From: Verrucomicrobiia bacterium
GTDB lineage: Bacteria; Verrucomicrobiota; Verrucomicrobiia; CAIQCK01
DNA: 7,632 bases
Assembly (NCBI GenBank): GCA_026417675.1
Contig: JAOACV010000095.1
Coordinates: 1 to 7,632 of the forward strand
Direction of reading: 5' to 3'
Made by a program: the position numbers and the translations under genes. Below the pieces are notes generated by a model. The model did not search any database, was not told the DNA's origin, and saw only the letters and a list, made by a program, of their open reading frames with translations. Each line of letters opens with the position of its first letter. The first letter of the stretch is position 1. This document shows, in pieces, positions 6,136 through 7,632 of this stretch.

Positions 6136-6762
6136 TTATGGCGCGCCGCCCGATAGCTCGTTCAGGGCTTGCTCCAGCGCCAATCGTCGCTCCTCCGTCG
6201 TCGCATCGTCGGCGTCGGCGGGGACCTCGACGGGCTTGCCGAGGCGCACCGTGCAGCGGGCGAACGGCAACGGGAGGATGAAGCGGTCCCAACTGTTGAG
6301 CCGCTTGCAGGGCGACACCGTGAGGCTGACGGGCACGATCGGCGCGCCGGTGAGCGAGGCCAGCTTGATCATGCCGGGCTTCGCGACGCCGCGGGGGCCG
6401 CGCGGCCCGTCAACGCCCCAGCCGGCGTCGTAACCCTTTTGGACCAGGCGGGCGATTTCCAGCAAGCCCTGCTGGCCCCGTTGGCTGGAGGAGCCGCGCA
6501 CGGGCGTGAAGCCAAACTGCTGAATGATGTCGGCCAGGTAGTTGCCATCGCGGCTGGGGCTGACCAGAATCGCCAAATCCCGCCGGCCGATGAGACGCTG
6601 ATAAAGATACGGCATCAATCCGAGCCGGTTGTGCCAGATGGCAAAGAGGGTGGCGGGGCGCTCCCGGACTCCGACCCGGCCGCTCTGGTCCTCGACCGTA
6701 TAGCGCAGGGTCGCAGCGAGCGCGCGAATGGAGAAATACAGAAGGCGGCTGGTTACGCTCAT
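6136..6762 (-). CDS. DUF374 lysophospholipid acyltransferase-like protein
   Basis: A 208-residue protein of the DUF374/LPLAT family. Family landmarks are AIWHNRLGLMPYLY (41-54, with the acyltransferase His44), LVSPSRDGNYLADIIQQFGF (66-85), PVRGSSSQRG (87-96), VDGPRGPRGVAKPGMIKLA (117-135) and the TGAPIVPVS strand (138-146). These proteins are thought to transfer acyl chains to lipids at the inner membrane, with lipid A or a lysophospholipid as likely acceptor; the acceptor here is inferred only. Length is normal for the family (about 200-230). The N-terminus is weakly hydrophobic (LLYFSIRALAATL) and may associate with the membrane. Its ATG overlaps the stop of the upstream ABC exporter gene (ATGA at 6759-6762), so the two are almost certainly translationally coupled and work in the same lipid pathway. 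Confidence 0.85.
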   Translation of the reverse strand: MSVTSRLLYFSIRALAATLRYTVEDQSGRVGVRERPATLFAIWHNRLGLMPYLYQRLIGRRDLAILVSPSRDGNYLADIIQQFGFTPVRGSSSQRGQQGLLEIARLVQKGYDAGWGVDGPRGPRGVAKPGMIKLASLTGAPIVPVSLTVSPCKRLNSWDRFILPLPFARCTVRLGKPVEVPADADDATTEERRLALEQALNELSGGAP

Positions 6763-7632
6763 GCCCTGAACTGTTGGTCGTAGAGCCGCCTGTAAACGCC
6801 GCCTCGGGCCAGCAACTCCGCGTGGGAGCCGCTCTCGACGATGCGCCCGCTCTCCAGCACCAGGATGCGGTCGGCATGTTGGATGGTGGAAAGCCGGTGC
6901 GCGACGGCGAAGACGGTCCGGCCGCGCATCAGCTCGTCAATCGCCTCCTGCACGAGCTGCTCGGTTTTGGAATCCAGCGCCGACGTGGCCTCGTCAAGCA
7001 GCAGCACCGGCGGGTTTTTCAGCAGCGCGCGCGCGATGGCAATGCGCTGCCGCTCGCCGCCGGAGAGCCGCATGCCCTTGTCGCCCACCACGGTGTCGTA
7101 GCCGCGCGGCAGATGGCGAATGAACTCGTCGGCATGCGCGCGCCGAGCTGCCTCGACGATCGCCTCGCGGGAAGCGTCGGGGCGGCCGTAGGCGATGTTG
7201 CTGGCCACCGTGTCGTCGAACAGGATCGTCTCCTGCGTCACCATCCCGATCTGGCTGCGCAGCGATTGCAGCGTCACCTCGCGAATGTCCTGCCCGTCTA
7301 TCAGCACGCGCCCGCGGGTCGGATCGTAGAAACGCGGCAGCAGGTTCAGCAAGGTCGTCTTGCCGCTGCCGGTGTGCCCGACCACCGCGAGCACAGAGCC
7401 GACCGGCACGGTCACGTTGATGTTCTCCAGCACCGGCTGGTCGTGATAGCGGAAACTGACGTTCTCGAACACGATCTTTTCGCGCAGCGGCGGCAACACG
7501 CGCGCTTGCGGCGCGTCGGTGACACTCGGTTTCAAGTCCATGACCTTGAAAATCCGCTCGGCCGCCGCGATGCTCTGCTCCAGCGTCAGATGGACCTTGC
7601 TGAGTTTCTTGACCGGCTGGTAGAGCATATAC
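6759..7632 (-). CDS. MsbA-like lipid-exporting ABC transporter, C-terminal part (N-terminus beyond right edge)
   Basis: Partial gene: the frame is open to the right edge, so the membrane domain lies outside. What is visible starts at the end of the last transmembrane helix (YMLYQPVKKLSKVHLTLEQSIAAAERIF), the typical ABCB/MsbA connector, followed by a complete ATP-binding domain. Numbered from the Met at 7628, Walker A is GHTGSGKT (84-91), the Q-loop VTQETILFDDTV (130-141), the ABC signature LSGGERQR (188-195), Walker B VLLLDEATSALD (208-219) and the switch His244 in AHRLSTI. All key residues are present, so the ATPase should be functional. Such half-transporters work as homodimers that flip lipid A-core or related lipids across the inner membrane. 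The closing phrase GVYRRLYDQQF also fits MsbA. The ATGA overlap with the DUF374 acyltransferase gene supports a lipid role. A multidrug or other lipid exporter of the same ABCB class is the alternative. Confidence 0.88.
   Translation of the reverse strand, partial: YMLYQPVKKLSKVHLTLEQSIAAAERIFKVMDLKPSVTDAPQARVLPPLREKIVFENVSFRYHDQPVLENINVTVPVGSVLAVVGHTGSGKTTLLNLLPRFYDPTRGRVLIDGQDIREVTLQSLRSQIGMVTQETILFDDTVASNIAYGRPDASREAIVEAARRAHADEFIRHLPRGYDTVVGDKGMRLSGGERQRIAIARALLKNPPVLLLDEATSALDSKTEQLVQEAIDELMRGRTVFAVAHRLSTIQHADRILVLESGRIVESGSHAELLARGGVYRRLYDQQFRA

Noticed and set aside
1..7632. Defence system, CRISPR array, prophage or insertion sequence
   Set aside because: No direct-repeat array, transposase, integrase or phage-type gene was seen; all long frames are explained by envelope, secreted-enzyme or housekeeping families.

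Overview
The window is GC-rich, densely coded bacterial chromosome. It carries six protein-coding genes, two of them cut by the window edges, and one fused gene. The gene families point to the PVC group, most likely Verrucomicrobiota of the Pedosphaera/Limisphaera type. The main reasons are a secreted HzsA/TolB-like propeller protein, a PhoD-type phosphatase with a Pro/Ala/Lys tail, a CE7-type esterase with an extra N-terminal domain, and a DUF374 acyltransferase coupled to an MsbA-like exporter. This placement rests on recognition of families and style; no database search was run.

Left part (1-2650): two minus-strand genes for exported proteins lie head to tail. An HzsA/TolB-like propeller protein runs off the left edge (1-762). 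Upstream of it is a PhoD-family phosphatase (869-2464). The start of the propeller gene contains two closely spaced GC-rich palindromes. The short gap before it holds a 12-codon reading frame. A 186-base divergent intergenic region separates phoD from the next gene.

Middle (2651-5372): a plus-strand secreted acetylxylan-esterase-like hydrolase (2651-3964) converges, with only 19 bases between stops, on the most striking object in the window. This is a 462-residue minus-strand ORF (3984-5372). Its first ~353 residues are the front half of the replication-restart helicase PriA, and its last ~100 residues are the C-terminal domain of the tRNA-modification enzyme Sua5. The helicase C-terminal half and zinc-binding region of PriA and the catalytic YrdC domain of Sua5 are all missing. 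An in-frame deletion between two neighbouring genes, or a chimeric assembly, would explain it.

Right part (5463-7632): a small membrane-anchored lytic transglycosylase (plus strand) converges on a minus-strand pair. The pair is an ABC exporter of the MsbA type (partial, upstream) and a DUF374 lysophospholipid acyltransferase-like protein. They share an ATGA stop/start overlap and fit outer-membrane lipid A/lipid export and acylation. This half is cell-envelope maintenance; the left half is secreted degradation of polymers and phosphoesters. No tRNA, rRNA, CRISPR array, insertion sequence or phage gene was seen.
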